Positions 45,929 through 54,022 of a stretch of DNA of 64,000 nt are shown here, one piece after another (position 1 is the first letter of the stretch; each line of letters opens with the position of its first letter). Source of the DNA: Microbacterium soli (GTDB taxonomy: Bacteria; Actinomycetota; Actinomycetes; Actinomycetales; Microbacteriaceae); contig NZ_BAABCP010000001.1 in the NCBI RefSeq assembly GCF_039539005.1, forward strand, positions 1,922,001 to 1,986,000, in the 5' to 3' direction. Position numbers and translations under genes: made by a program. Below the pieces are notes generated by a model that saw only the letters and a program-made list of their open reading frames with translations, did no database searches and was not told the origin of the DNA.

Positions 45929-46777
45929 ATGTTCCGCAAGTCGATCTACAAGACCCCCGCACAGCTGCGCTCGATGGTCGAGCCCGGACTGATCACGGCC
46001 GCCGCCCTGGACGCGGTGCGTCCGCTGATGCGCGCCGGCGTGACCACGGCGGAGCTGGACGCCGCCGCGGAGCGCGTGATCCTCCAGCGCGGCGCGGAGT
46101 CGAACTTCAAACTCGTGCGCGGGTATCGCCACACCACCTGCGTGTCGGTCAACGAGCAGGTGGTGCACGGCATCCCCGGCGAGCTGATGCTGCAGCCCGG
46201 CGACATCGTGTCCGTCGACTGCGGTGCGCAGTATCAGGGCTGGAACGGCGACAGCGCGCGTACCTTCGTCGTACCCGATCCCGCGCGCCCGGAGCTCGTC
46301 GCCCGCAGGCAGGAGCTCTCCCGTGTGACGGAGGGGTCGATGTGGGCGGGGATCGCCGCGATGGCATCCGCGACGCACGTCGGTCAGGTCGGCGCGGCCA
46401 TCCAGGACCACATCGAGGCACAGGGCCCCTCCGCGGTCTCGGGGGCGACCTACGGCATCCTGCGCGAGTACGTCGGGCACGGCATCGGACGGAAGATGCA
46501 TGAAGCGCCGAGCGTGTTCAACTACCGGACGCCGGACGCGGGCGCCGAGATCCGCGACGGACTGGTCCTGGCCATCGAACCGATGGTCACCGCCGGCGGA
46601 GAGGCGACGCTCGTCGAGGACGACGACTGGACGGTCTCGACCGTCGACGGGACCGACGGGGCGCACTGGGAGCACAGCGTCGCCCGGCACGCCGGCGGCA
46701 TCTGGGTGCTGACCGCGGCGGACGGCGGAGCTGCGGGCCTCGCCCCCTTCGGCGTGACGCCCGTGCCGATCCCGTAG
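45929..46777 (+). CDS. map: Type I methionine aminopeptidase
   Basis: 282 residues. Metal ligands visible as Asp in VSVDCGAQY, Asp in WNGDSARTF, His in GHGIGRKMHEAP, Glu in LAIEPMVT and Glu in HWEHSVA. Removes initiator Met from nascent chains. The last 35 residues are Ala/Gly/Pro-rich and variable. Confidence 0.94.
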   Translation: MFRKSIYKTPAQLRSMVEPGLITAAALDAVRPLMRAGVTTAELDAAAERVILQRGAESNFKLVRGYRHTTCVSVNEQVVHGIPGELMLQPGDIVSVDCGAQYQGWNGDSARTFVVPDPARPELVARRQELSRVTEGSMWAGIAAMASATHVGQVGAAIQDHIEAQGPSAVSGATYGILREYVGHGIGRKMHEAPSVFNYRTPDAGAEIRDGLVLAIEPMVTAGGEATLVEDDDWTVSTVDGTDGAHWEHSVARHAGGIWVLTAADGGAAGLAPFGVTPVPIP

Positions 46778-46893
46778 CCCGGTCGCCGTCGGACCGTGCG
46801 CGCAGCCATCCGGGTACGGGAGAGGGTCACAGGGGAGGCATAGCGTGCCCACGGCAGAATGGGGGGACCATTTCTGCAGAGGATCGGACTGTC

Positions 46894-47562
46894 ATGGCTC
46901 AGGCCCAGAGCAAGCGCAATTGGTTCGCCATCGTGATCTCCATCGTCGTCGTCGTCGCACTCATCGCGCTCGGCGCCGTCGTGGTGTGGATGAACAACAT
47001 GGCCACGGATGCCGGCCCTGCACCCGTCAGCAGCCAGGAGTTCGACGCCGAGAGCGGCGCGATCACCTTCGGCGAGGGCAAGGACGTCATCGACGTGTTC
47101 GTGGACTTCCAGTGCCCGATCTGCCGGGATTTCGAGGAGCAGTTCGGCGCGCAGCTGATGGAGGCCGCCGAAGGCGACAGGATCACGCTGGCGTATCACC
47201 CCGTCGCGATCCTCGACCGGTACTCCCAGGGCACCGATTACTCGTCGCGTTCCGCCGGCGCGGCGGTGTGCGTCGCCGAGACCCACCCGGATGCGTACCT
47301 CGACTTCGCCCAGCTGCTCTTCGACAACCAGCCGGCCGAGAACACCCCGGGACTGGAGACCAGCCGACTGGCCGACTACGCCGCGCAGGTCGGCGCTGAC
47401 GACGCGGTGTCCTGCATCACGGACGAGACCTACCGGAAGTTCGGCGCCGCGCAGGCGAAGAAGCACGAAGTCGCGGGAACCCCCACCGTGGACATCAACG
47501 GCACGCGACTGAACATGCAGGACAGCGCCGACTTCCAGAAGTTCGTCGACCTCATCAGCTGA
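46894..47562 (+). CDS. Membrane-anchored DsbA-family thioredoxin-fold protein
   Basis: 222 residues with one N-terminal membrane helix (about 9-32) and an extracytoplasmic thioredoxin domain. Active-site motif CPIC in FVDFQCPICRDF, cis-Pro loop in VAGTPTVDINGTRL, and a second Cys pair (AVCVAE, VSCITD). Actinobacterial proteins of this kind form disulfides in exported proteins, with VKOR reoxidising them; no VKOR is in the window. Confidence 0.85.
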   Translation: MAQAQSKRNWFAIVISIVVVVALIALGAVVVWMNNMATDAGPAPVSSQEFDAESGAITFGEGKDVIDVFVDFQCPICRDFEEQFGAQLMEAAEGDRITLAYHPVAILDRYSQGTDYSSRSAGAAVCVAETHPDAYLDFAQLLFDNQPAENTPGLETSRLADYAAQVGADDAVSCITDETYRKFGAAQAKKHEVAGTPTVDINGTRLNMQDSADFQKFVDLIS

Positions 47563-47568
47563 CCCGAG

Positions 47569-47597
47569 TTGCCCGACAGGCGTGGACGGTCTATTAT
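47569..47597 (+). promoter_or_regulatory. infA promoter
   Basis: -35 TTGCCC (47569-47574), 17-bp spacer, -10 TATTAT (47592-47597). RNA would start near 47604, giving a leader of about 100 nt that contains the palindrome described next. Confidence 0.65.
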
Positions 47598-47667
47598 GGA
47601 CCCTTGGTGCTGTGCGCCTTTTCTCGGCGTGTCCGCGTGAGGTGGCACCGATCATCACCCATCCACC

Positions 47668-47685
47668 GCAGATCGGCCGATCTGC
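47668..47685. promoter_or_regulatory. Perfect 18-bp palindrome in the infA leader
   Basis: GCAGATCGGCCGATCTGC lies 18-35 nt before the infA start and downstream of its promoter. In RNA it is a tight hairpin just before the ribosome-binding region; in DNA it is a two-fold site. Confidence 0.5.
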
Positions 47686-47703
47686 AGAAGCGTCAGCGAG
47701 GCT

Positions 47704-47925
47704 ATGGCTAAGAAAGACGGTGTCATCGAGATCGAGGGCGTGATCTCCGAGGCTCTTCCCAACGCGATGTTCCGCGTCGAGCTCAGCAACGGTCACAAGG
47801 TCCTGGCGACGATCTCCGGAAAGATGCGGCAGAACTACATCCGCATCATCCCCGAGGACCGCGTGGTCGTGGAGCTCTCCCCCTACGATCTCACCCGCGG
47901 CCGCATCGTCTACCGCTACCGCTGA
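47704..47925 (+). CDS. infA: Translation initiation factor IF-1
   Basis: 73 residues, OB fold: [40 protein letters not shown] and the RGRIVYRYR end. Blocks the A site during initiation. Confidence 0.97.
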   Translation: MAKKDGVIEIEGVISEALPNAMFRVELSNGHKVLATISGKMRQNYIRIIPEDRVVVELSPYDLTRGRIVYRYR

Positions 47926-48007
47926 TCGGCCGAGAAGTAACGGCGATCCCGGCCGCTCCGTTCGTCGGAGGGTCAGGAGCGCACGAAGACAGCGAACAGG
48001 AAACAAC

Positions 48008-48124
48008 ATGAAGGTCAACCCCAGCGTCAAGCCCATCTGCGACCACTGCCGCGTGATCCGTCGTCACGGTCGCGTCATGGTGATCTGCAAGAGCAACCCG
48101 CGCCACAAGCAGCGCCAGGGTTGA
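48008..48124 (+). CDS. rpmJ: 50S ribosomal protein L36
   Basis: 38 residues, [20 protein letters not shown] then [12 protein letters not shown]. The zinc ligands (CxxC, C, H) are all present, so this is the zinc-binding form. Followed by a 198-nt gap before rpsM. Confidence 0.95.
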   Translation: MKVNPSVKPICDHCRVIRRHGRVMVICKSNPRHKQRQG

Positions 48125-48172
48125 TGTGAGTGGTGTCGAGGCGGCGAAGCCGCGCCGGCACGCGAACGTCAA

Positions 48173-48202
48173 GGTCGAGCGAGCGCAAGCGAGTCGAAAC
48201 CC
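48173..48202. repeat. REP-like element upstream of rpsM
   Basis: GGTCGAGCGAGCGCAAGCGA followed by GTCGAAACC. I recall near-identical GGTTTCGACTCGCT-type segments scattered in Microbacteriaceae genomes; only one copy is seen here. It sits inside the 198-bp rpmJ-rpsM gap, which holds no gene. Confidence 0.45.
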
Positions 48203-48322
48203 ACCCACAACTCAATATCGAACACAGGCAGCATCGGATGCCGCGCACGCGGCGGACACCCCGGGGCGGAGGCCCGGGAACGGATGCTGCTCCACACCTC
48301 CACAACATTCCAGGAGAACCGC

Positions 48323-48697
48323 ATGGCACGTCTTGCCGGCGTCGACATCCCGCGCGACAAGCGCGTGGTGATCGCCCTCACCTACATCTACGGCATCGGC
48401 CGCACCCGCTCCGCCGAGATCCTCAAGGCCACCGGGATCGACGAGTCGATCCGCGTCAAGGACCTCACCGACGAGCAGCTCGTGGCCCTCCGCGACCACA
48501 TCGAAGGCAACTACAAGGTGGAGGGCGACCTGCGCCGCGAGGTCGCTGCAGACATCCGCCGCAAGGTGGAGATCGGCTCGTACGAGGGCATCCGCCACCG
48601 TCGCGGTCTTCCCGTCCGCGGACAGCGCACCAAGACCAACGCCCGCACCCGCAAGGGCCCGAAGCGCACCGTCGCCGGCAAGAAGAAGGCCCGCTAA
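48323..48697 (+). CDS. rpsM: 30S ribosomal protein S13
   Basis: 124 residues; [20 protein letters not shown] and [26 protein letters not shown] precedes the ATG. Confidence 0.97.
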   Translation: MARLAGVDIPRDKRVVIALTYIYGIGRTRSAEILKATGIDESIRVKDLTDEQLVALRDHIEGNYKVEGDLRREVAADIRRKVEIGSYEGIRHRRGLPVRGQRTKTNARTRKGPKRTVAGKKKAR

Positions 48698-48724
48698 GCG
48701 GCCAGGGAATAGGAGAACACTTTC

Positions 48725-49123
48725 ATGGCTGCACCCAAGACCGCCGCGCGCAAGCCGCGCCGCAAGGAGAAGAAGAACATCGCACTGGGCCAGGCCCACA
48801 TCAAGTCGACGTTCAACAACACCATCGTCTCGATCACCGACCCCTCAGGCGCCGTCGTCAGCTGGGCGTCGTCGGGCGGCGTGGGCTTCAAGGGCTCGCG
48901 CAAGTCGACCCCGTACGCCGCCGGCATGGCGGCGGAATCCGCCGCCCGTCAGGCGGCCGAGCACGGCGTCAAGAAGGTCGATGTGTTCGTGAAGGGTCCG
49001 GGTTCGGGCCGCGAGACCGCGATCCGCTCGCTGCAGGCCGCCGGCCTCGAGGTGGGGTCCATCCAGGACGTCACCCCGCAGGCGCACAACGGCTGCCGCC
49101 CGCCGAAGCGCCGCCGCGTCTGA
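48725..49123 (+). CDS. rpsK: 30S ribosomal protein S11
   Basis: 132 residues; [20 protein letters not shown] and the C-terminal [18 protein letters not shown]. Confidence 0.97.
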   Translation: MAAPKTAARKPRRKEKKNIALGQAHIKSTFNNTIVSITDPSGAVVSWASSGGVGFKGSRKSTPYAAGMAAESAARQAAEHGVKKVDVFVKGPGSGRETAIRSLQAAGLEVGSIQDVTPQAHNGCRPPKRRRV

Positions 49124-49135
49124 TCGCGCGACGTC

Positions 49136-49175
49136 AGCCCTGCAGGGCCCTCGACCAGTCGGGGCCCGCAGGGCT
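49136..49175 (+). terminator. Strong hairpin between rpsK and rpoA
   Basis: AGCCCTGC+GGGCCC (49136-49150, one bulged A) pairs with GGGCCC+GCAGGGCT (49162-49175). 14 pairs, 11-nt loop, 12 nt past the rpsK stop. It probably reduces readthrough into rpoA. Confidence 0.6.
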
Positions 49176-49215
49176 CAGTCGCCCGCAGATCCCCACAACT
49201 CAAGACCTCACCAAA

Positions 49216-49239
49216 CACATGTCATATAGCGGGCATGTG
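49216..49239. promoter_or_regulatory. Inverted repeat upstream of rpoA
   Basis: CACATG-N12-CATGTG surrounds an A/T-rich TCATATAG, a possible -10 region, 18 bp before the rpoA start. Candidate internal promoter or operator. Confidence 0.3.
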
Positions 49240-49256
49240 ATCGAAAGGAACACATA

Positions 49257-50246
49257 GTGCTCATCGCACAGCGTCCCACTCTCACCGAGGAAAAGATCTC
49301 CGAGAACCGCAGTCGGTTCGTCATCGAGCCGCTGGAGCCCGGCTTCGGATACACGATCGGCAATGCGCTGCGTCGCAGCCTGCTCTCCTCGATCCCCGGT
49401 GCGTCCGTCACCACCATTCGCATCGACGGCGTGCTGCACGAGTTCAGCACGATCCCCGGTGTGAAGGAGGACGTGACCGAGATCATCCTCAACATCAAGC
49501 AGCTGGTCGTCTCCAGCGAGCGCGACGAGCCCATCACCGCCTACCTGCGCAAGACGGGCGCCGGCGAGGTCACCGCAGCCGACATCTCCGCTCCGGCGGG
49601 CGTCGAGGTGCACAACCCCGACCTGGTCATCGCGACGCTCAACGACACCGCCCGCTTCGAGCTCGAGCTCACGATCGAGCGCGGCCGCGGCTACGTGTCC
49701 GCCTCGCAGAACCGCAACGAGTACGCCGAGGCCGGTCAGATCCCCGTCGACTCGATCTACTCCCCGGTTCTCAAGGTCGCCTACCGCGTCGACGCGACCC
49801 GCGCCGGTGAGCGGACGGACTTCGACAAGCTCGTCCTCGATGTGGAGACGAAGTCGTCCATCAGCCCGCGCGACGCCGTCGCCTCGGCGGCCAAGACCCT
49901 CACCGAGCTGTTCGGCCTCGCCCGCGAGCTGAATGTCGAGGCCGAGGGCATCGAGATCGGCCCCGCGCCTGTCGAGGCCGTGCTCTCCAGCGAGCTGTCC
50001 ATGCCGATCGAAGACCTCGATCTGTCGGTGCGCTCCTACAACTGCCTCAAGCGCGAGGGCATCAACACCGTCTCGGAGCTGGTCGCCCTTTCCGAGACGC
50101 AGCTGATGAACATCCGCAATTTCGGTCAGAAGTCGGTCGACGAGGTGCGCGACAAGCTCGTCTCGCTCGGTCTGTCGCTGAAGGATTCGGTGCCCGGTTT
50201 CGACGGCGCCCACTTCTACAGCGGCACCGAGGACGAGTCCTTCTGA
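49257..50246 (+). CDS. rpoA: RNA polymerase subunit alpha
   Basis: 329 residues. N-terminal assembly domain ([20 protein letters not shown]) and C-terminal domain ([39 protein letters not shown]) that contacts UP elements and activators. GTG start; AAAGGAA precedes it. Confidence 0.97.
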   Translation: MLIAQRPTLTEEKISENRSRFVIEPLEPGFGYTIGNALRRSLLSSIPGASVTTIRIDGVLHEFSTIPGVKEDVTEIILNIKQLVVSSERDEPITAYLRKTGAGEVTAADISAPAGVEVHNPDLVIATLNDTARFELELTIERGRGYVSASQNRNEYAEAGQIPVDSIYSPVLKVAYRVDATRAGERTDFDKLVLDVETKSSISPRDAVASAAKTLTELFGLARELNVEAEGIEIGPAPVEAVLSSELSMPIEDLDLSVRSYNCLKREGINTVSELVALSETQLMNIRNFGQKSVDEVRDKLVSLGLSLKDSVPGFDGAHFYSGTEDESF

Positions 50247-50278
50247 TACCCGACATCTTTCCGACCAGGAGTTAGATT

Positions 50279-50821
50279 ATGCCCAAGCCCACCAAGGGTC
50301 CCCGCCTCGGAGGCGGTCCTGCCCACGAGCGCCTTCTTCTCGCGAACCTCGCAGGAGCGCTCTTCATCCACAAGTCGATCAAGACCACGGAGACCAAGGC
50401 GAAGCGGCTCCGTCCGCTGGCGGAGCGTCTCATCACGCTCGGCAAGCGCGGCGACCTGCACGCCCGCCGTCGCGCACTGACCGTGCTGCGCTCCAACAAG
50501 GAGGCCGCGCACGTCCTGTTCAGCGAGATCGCACCGCTGGTCGCCGAGCGCGAGGGCGGATACACCCGGATCACCAAGATCGGCAACCGCAAGGGCGACA
50601 ACGCCCCCATGGCCGTCATCGAGCTGGTGCTCGATCCCGTCACCCCGAAGGTGAAGAAGGCCGCGAAGCCCGCTGCCAAGGCTGAGAAGACCGAGGACGC
50701 CCCCGCCGAGGAGACCGTCGAGGAGACCACGGCCGATGCTCCCGCCGAGGAGACCACGGCCGATGCCCCCGTCGAGGAGACCACGGCCGAGGACGCTCCC
50801 GCCGAGGAGAAGGCCGAGTAG
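50279..50821 (+). CDS. rplQ: 50S ribosomal protein L17 with acidic repeat tail
   Basis: 180 residues. The L17 core ([40 protein letters not shown]) ends near residue 122; the rest is Lys/Ala and then a Glu/Thr/Ala/Pro repeat tail encoded by three tandem 27-30-bp units. Confidence 0.96.
   Translation: MPKPTKGPRLGGGPAHERLLLANLAGALFIHKSIKTTETKAKRLRPLAERLITLGKRGDLHARRRALTVLRSNKEAAHVLFSEIAPLVAEREGGYTRITKIGNRKGDNAPMAVIELVLDPVTPKVKKAAKPAAKAEKTEDAPAEETVEETTADAPAEETTADAPVEETTAEDAPAEEKAE
50720..50803 (+). repeat. Tandem repeat inside rplQ
   Basis: Units at 50720-50746, 50747-50773 and 50774-50803, each starting GAGGAGACCACGGCCGA; they encode [18 protein letters not shown] and [10 protein letters not shown]. 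Confidence 0.85.
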
Positions 50822-50839
50822 GACTGCAGACTGCTCGAC

Positions 50840-50877
50840 ACGGAGCCCGCCGCCCCGCAGGGGACGGCGGGCTCCGT
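50840..50877 (+). terminator. rplQ terminator
   Basis: ACGGAGCCCGCCG-CCCC / GGGG-A-CGGCGGGCTCCGT: 17 pairs with one bulge and a GCA loop. The most stable stem in the window, 18 nt past the rplQ stop and in a convergent gap. Confidence 0.75.
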
Positions 50878-50923
50878 CGTCCGGTCCGCCTGCTGAGGCT
50901 CGCACTCCGCAGACGGACGGCGC

Positions 50924-52507
50924 TCAGGCCTGCTGCCTGGCGCGCAGGTCCTTGCGGAGGATCTTGCCGGAGCTGGACTTCGGGATGACGTCGATGAACT
51001 CGACGATGCGCACCTTCTCGTGCGGGGCGACATGCGCCGCGACGAACTCCATCACATCGTCCGCCGACAGATCGGCACCGGTCTGCCGCACCACGAAGGC
51101 CTTCGGAACCTCCTGGCCGTCGGCGTCGTTCGCGCCGATCACCGCGGCATCCGCGATCCCCGGATGCTCGAGCAGCACGGCCTCGAGGATCGCCGGAGCG
51201 ACCTGGTAGCCCTTGTACTTGATGAGCTCCTTGAGGCGGTCCACGATCCGGAAGATGCCGTCGGCGGTGACGGTGGCCATGTCGCCGGTGCGCAGCCAGC
51301 CGTCGGCATCCAGCATCTCGGCCGTGGCATCCGGGCGCTTCAGGTACCCGACCATCACCTGCGGGCCGCGCACCCACAGCTCGCCGGGAGTGCTCGCTCC
51401 GGACTCGGGCACCTCCACGTCGTTCCCCGTGTCCGGGTCCACCAGTCGCGCCTGGGTGTTGGGCACCAGCGGCCCGATCGAGGATTTGTCGATGTCGGGC
51501 CGCTCGGCGGGGATGAGGTTGACGGCCGGGCTCGTCTCGGTCATCCCATAGCCCTGGACCACCTCGCAGCCCAGGCGCTTCTGCACGGCGGACGCCAGGG
51601 CTCCATCCAGCGGAGCGGCGCCGGAGAAGACGACCCTCACGGCGGAGAGGTCGTACTCGTCCACGATGGGGTGCTTCGCGAGCGCCACGGCGATCGGCGG
51701 GGCGACGAACACCCAGCTCGTGCGATGCTCCTGGATGATGCGCAGGAACTCGACCAGATCGAACTTCGGCATCGTCACCAGGCCCGCGCGCTGGATGAGG
51801 GCGAAGTTCAGCAGCACCGTCATCCCGTAGATGTGGAAGAACGGCAGCACGGCCAGGATCCTGTCCTCGGCGCCGACGCTCAGCAGCGCCCGTGCCTGGG
51901 CGACGTTGGCGACGAGGTTGCGATGCGTGAGCATCACGCCCTTGGGGCGGCCGGTGGTGCCCGACGAGTACGGCAGCACGGCGAGGTGCGTCGCCGGGTC
52001 GAAGGAGACCTCCGGGGCGGAGTGCCCCTCGCCGAGCAGGCCGCGCAGGTTCGGGTGGCCCTCGGCGCCGTCCAGCACGATCAGGTGGTCGTCGGGCATC
52101 CCCGCTCGGGCGGCGGCGGCCTTCGCCCCGGGCAGCAGCGGGGAGACGGTGATGAGCCATTCGGCCTCAGCATCCTGCAGCTGGTTCAGGATCTCGTCGG
52201 GCGTGTACAGCGAGTTGATCGTGGTGGCCGTCGCCCCCGCCCGGAGGATGCCGTGGAAGACCGTGGCGAACGCGGGCACGTTGGGGCACAGTACGGCGAT
52301 CGTGTCCCCGGTTCCGATGCCGCGGGCGGCCAGGGCTCCGGCGAACAGGTCGATCTGGGCGACGAGCTGACGGTAGGTCGTCTCGGCGCCCGTCGACCCG
52401 TCGATGATCGCCACGCGCTCGAGGGTCTGATCGTCGAGCCCGCCGAAGAGGAAGTCGTGGATCGAGGCGTTCGGGATCTCGACGTCAGGGTAGGTGCTGT
52501 GCAGCAT
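50924..52507 (-). CDS. AMP-forming acyl-CoA ligase (4-coumarate-CoA ligase-like)
   Basis: 527 residues, an adenylating enzyme of the ANL superfamily. P-loop YSSGTTGRPKGVMLTHRN, VVQGYGMTETSPAV, GELWVRGPQVM, GWLRTGDMA, DRLKELIKYKGYQVAP, and the catalytic lysine in PKSSSGKILRKDL. It makes CoA thioesters of a carboxylic acid, an aromatic or medium-chain one by resemblance to 4CL. It has no obvious operon partner; the regulator upstream reads the same way but is 51 nt away. It is not MenE by sequence. Confidence 0.85.
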   Translation of the reverse strand: MLHSTYPDVEIPNASIHDFLFGGLDDQTLERVAIIDGSTGAETTYRQLVAQIDLFAGALAARGIGTGDTIAVLCPNVPAFATVFHGILRAGATATTINSLYTPDEILNQLQDAEAEWLITVSPLLPGAKAAAARAGMPDDHLIVLDGAEGHPNLRGLLGEGHSAPEVSFDPATHLAVLPYSSGTTGRPKGVMLTHRNLVANVAQARALLSVGAEDRILAVLPFFHIYGMTVLLNFALIQRAGLVTMPKFDLVEFLRIIQEHRTSWVFVAPPIAVALAKHPIVDEYDLSAVRVVFSGAAPLDGALASAVQKRLGCEVVQGYGMTETSPAVNLIPAERPDIDKSSIGPLVPNTQARLVDPDTGNDVEVPESGASTPGELWVRGPQVMVGYLKRPDATAEMLDADGWLRTGDMATVTADGIFRIVDRLKELIKYKGYQVAPAILEAVLLEHPGIADAAVIGANDADGQEVPKAFVVRQTGADLSADDVMEFVAAHVAPHEKVRIVEFIDVIPKSSSGKILRKDLRARQQA

Positions 52508-52558
52508 GTGATCTCCTTCGATCGTTCGTCCCGCTTCTGCCGTGTGGGGCGGTGGCAG

Positions 52559-53866
52559 TCAGTCTCGCACAGCGGGAGATGACGCGGCTCCCGGTATCGC
52601 CAAGGACTCGGTGACGAGAGACTCCGTGACGCGATACCGCGTGCCGGGCCGCCCCCTGGTCGAGTAGTCCAGCGAGCGCAGCGCACGGCCAGTGCTGGCC
52701 AGGTGCTCCAGGTATCTTCGGGCGCTCACCCGCGAGATGGACAGCACAGTGCCGAGCTCGGAGGCGGAGGAATCCGGATGCGCGGCCAGCGCCGTCGACA
52801 CCCTTTCCAGCGTCTCCGCGCTCAGCCCCTTCGGAAGTCCCGCGCGACGACGGAACGCGATGATCGCATCCGCCTCCTCGACCCGTCGCACCACATCGTG
52901 CAGTTCGGTGTGATCGCGCAGCAGCAGGGTCGCCTCGACGGATGCCGTGCCGTCGTGGGCACCGGTGCTGCGGGCGACCAGCACCCGGTCGCCGACGATC
53001 ACCGGACGTCCGGCGTCCTCGCCGTCCCGCAGCACCGCCAGGAGCTCCGGTCCGAGCACGTCCTCCGCCGCCGCGTCGGCGATCTCGTCCCGCTCCCGGC
53101 CCAGGAGCCGTGCGGCGGCATCGTTGACGAGCGTGATCCGGCCGTGCGCATCCACGCTGATGACGCCCTCGCTGAGCCCGTGCAAGGTGGTTTCCTGGTT
53201 GCGCACGAGCGCCGTGATCTCATGGGGTTCCAGTCTGTGGATCCGGCGCCGGATCACCGACGTCGCCCAGGCCGAGCCCAGCATCCCCAGCACGGCGGCG
53301 GCGAGCATCGCGCCGATGATCCAGGCGAGATTCGCGGCGAACTCGCCGTCACCCTGAGACTCGAGGATGCCGACCGACACGGTGCCGATCACGTCGGCGC
53401 CGTCGAAGATGGGCACCTTCACGCGCCACGAGGTGCCCAGTGTCCCCGTCTCGGTGCCCATGAAGATCCGGCCGGACAACGGCACCGATGGGTCCGTGGA
53501 CACCGGCTCCCCGATGCGCTCGGGGTGCGGGTGCGAGTAGCGGATGCCGTCGGCGTTGGCGACGACGACGTAGGTGAGGTCGGATGCCTTGCGGATCGTC
53601 TCCGCGAGGGGCTGGATGGTCGATGACGGGTCCGCGTCGTCGAACGCGTCGTGGATCACCGGCATGGAGGCGATCGACTGCGCGACCGCGAGCATCCGAT
53701 CCTCATAGGCGTCGCGCACCGTGTGCGCCTGGATGATCCCGGCCGTCAGACCGGCGATGAGAGTGACCACGGCGACGATGAGCGCCTGCAGCAGGATCAG
53801 CTGCACCCGCAGCGTCATCCGGCCGTCACCGGGCTGCGGCGAGATGTGCTTCGTCGTCGAGGTCAC
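52559..53866 (-). CDS. Transmembrane one-component regulator: CitA-type sensor fused to CitB/DcuR-type HTH
   Basis: 435 residues. Residues 18-46 and about 178-204 are membrane helices flanking an extracytoplasmic Cache-type domain of CitA/DcuS kinases (YVVVANADGIRYSHPHPERI, MGTETGTLGTSW, VIGTVSVGILES). Residues about 215-320 are a PAS domain (GLSEGVISVDAHGRITLVND, LLLRDHTELHDV). Instead of the dimerisation-ATPase core, the chain passes at about 330-345 straight into the DNA-binding domain of the cognate response regulators: LPKGLSAETLERV, ISRVSARRYLEHLA and GRPGTRYRV. No receiver and no kinase boxes exist here or in neighbouring genes. The GTG start at 53866 has only a distant GGAG; M17 at 53818 is an alternative. 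Divergent from tctCBA, hence its probable regulator. Annotation by the sensor half alone would wrongly call it a histidine kinase. Confidence 0.85.
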   Translation of the reverse strand: MTSTTKHISPQPGDGRMTLRVQLILLQALIVAVVTLIAGLTAGIIQAHTVRDAYEDRMLAVAQSIASMPVIHDAFDDADPSSTIQPLAETIRKASDLTYVVVANADGIRYSHPHPERIGEPVSTDPSVPLSGRIFMGTETGTLGTSWRVKVPIFDGADVIGTVSVGILESQGDGEFAANLAWIIGAMLAAAVLGMLGSAWATSVIRRRIHRLEPHEITALVRNQETTLHGLSEGVISVDAHGRITLVNDAAARLLGRERDEIADAAAEDVLGPELLAVLRDGEDAGRPVIVGDRVLVARSTGAHDGTASVEATLLLRDHTELHDVVRRVEEADAIIAFRRRAGLPKGLSAETLERVSTALAAHPDSSASELGTVLSISRVSARRYLEHLASTGRALRSLDYSTRGRPGTRYRVTESLVTESLAIPGAASSPAVRD

Positions 53867-53920
53867 ACCTCATTGTCTCCCCGGACGCCGCCGCACGGAA
53901 CGAGCAGAGCACGGCATCCG

Positions 53921-53961
53921 CGACCAATACTTTCCTAACCCCGACCAATGATTTCGTAACC
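53921..53961. repeat. Two 20-bp direct repeats: candidate operator of the transmembrane regulator
   Basis: CGACCAATACTTTCCTAACC (53921-53940) and CGACCAATGATTTCGTAACC (53942-53961) match at 17 of 20 positions with a 21-bp period, two helical turns, so both face the same side of DNA. They lie between the regulator and tctC, centred near -66 and -46 of the likely tctC start site. Confidence 0.75.
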
Positions 53962-53984
53962 GGAGCGATCGGCGCGTGCGTGGC

Positions 53985-53990
53985 TAACGT
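53985..53990 (+). promoter_or_regulatory. Candidate tctC -10 box
   Basis: TAACGT, 23 bp after the second direct repeat. The -35 region is poor (GGAGCG), as expected of an activator-dependent promoter. Confidence 0.45.
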
Positions 53991-54022
53991 GGCGTCATCC
54001 CACACCGCTCGAGGAGGAGCGC

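Noticed and set aside
50924..52507. O-succinylbenzoate-CoA ligase (menE)
   Set aside because: Length and motifs fit the 4-coumarate-CoA ligase group, and it is far from the men genes.
52559..53866. Reading the fusion regulator as a decayed histidine-kinase pseudogene
   Set aside because: The frame is open throughout, both halves keep family motifs, and an operator-like repeat lies beside it; decay would not leave an exact HTH domain in frame.
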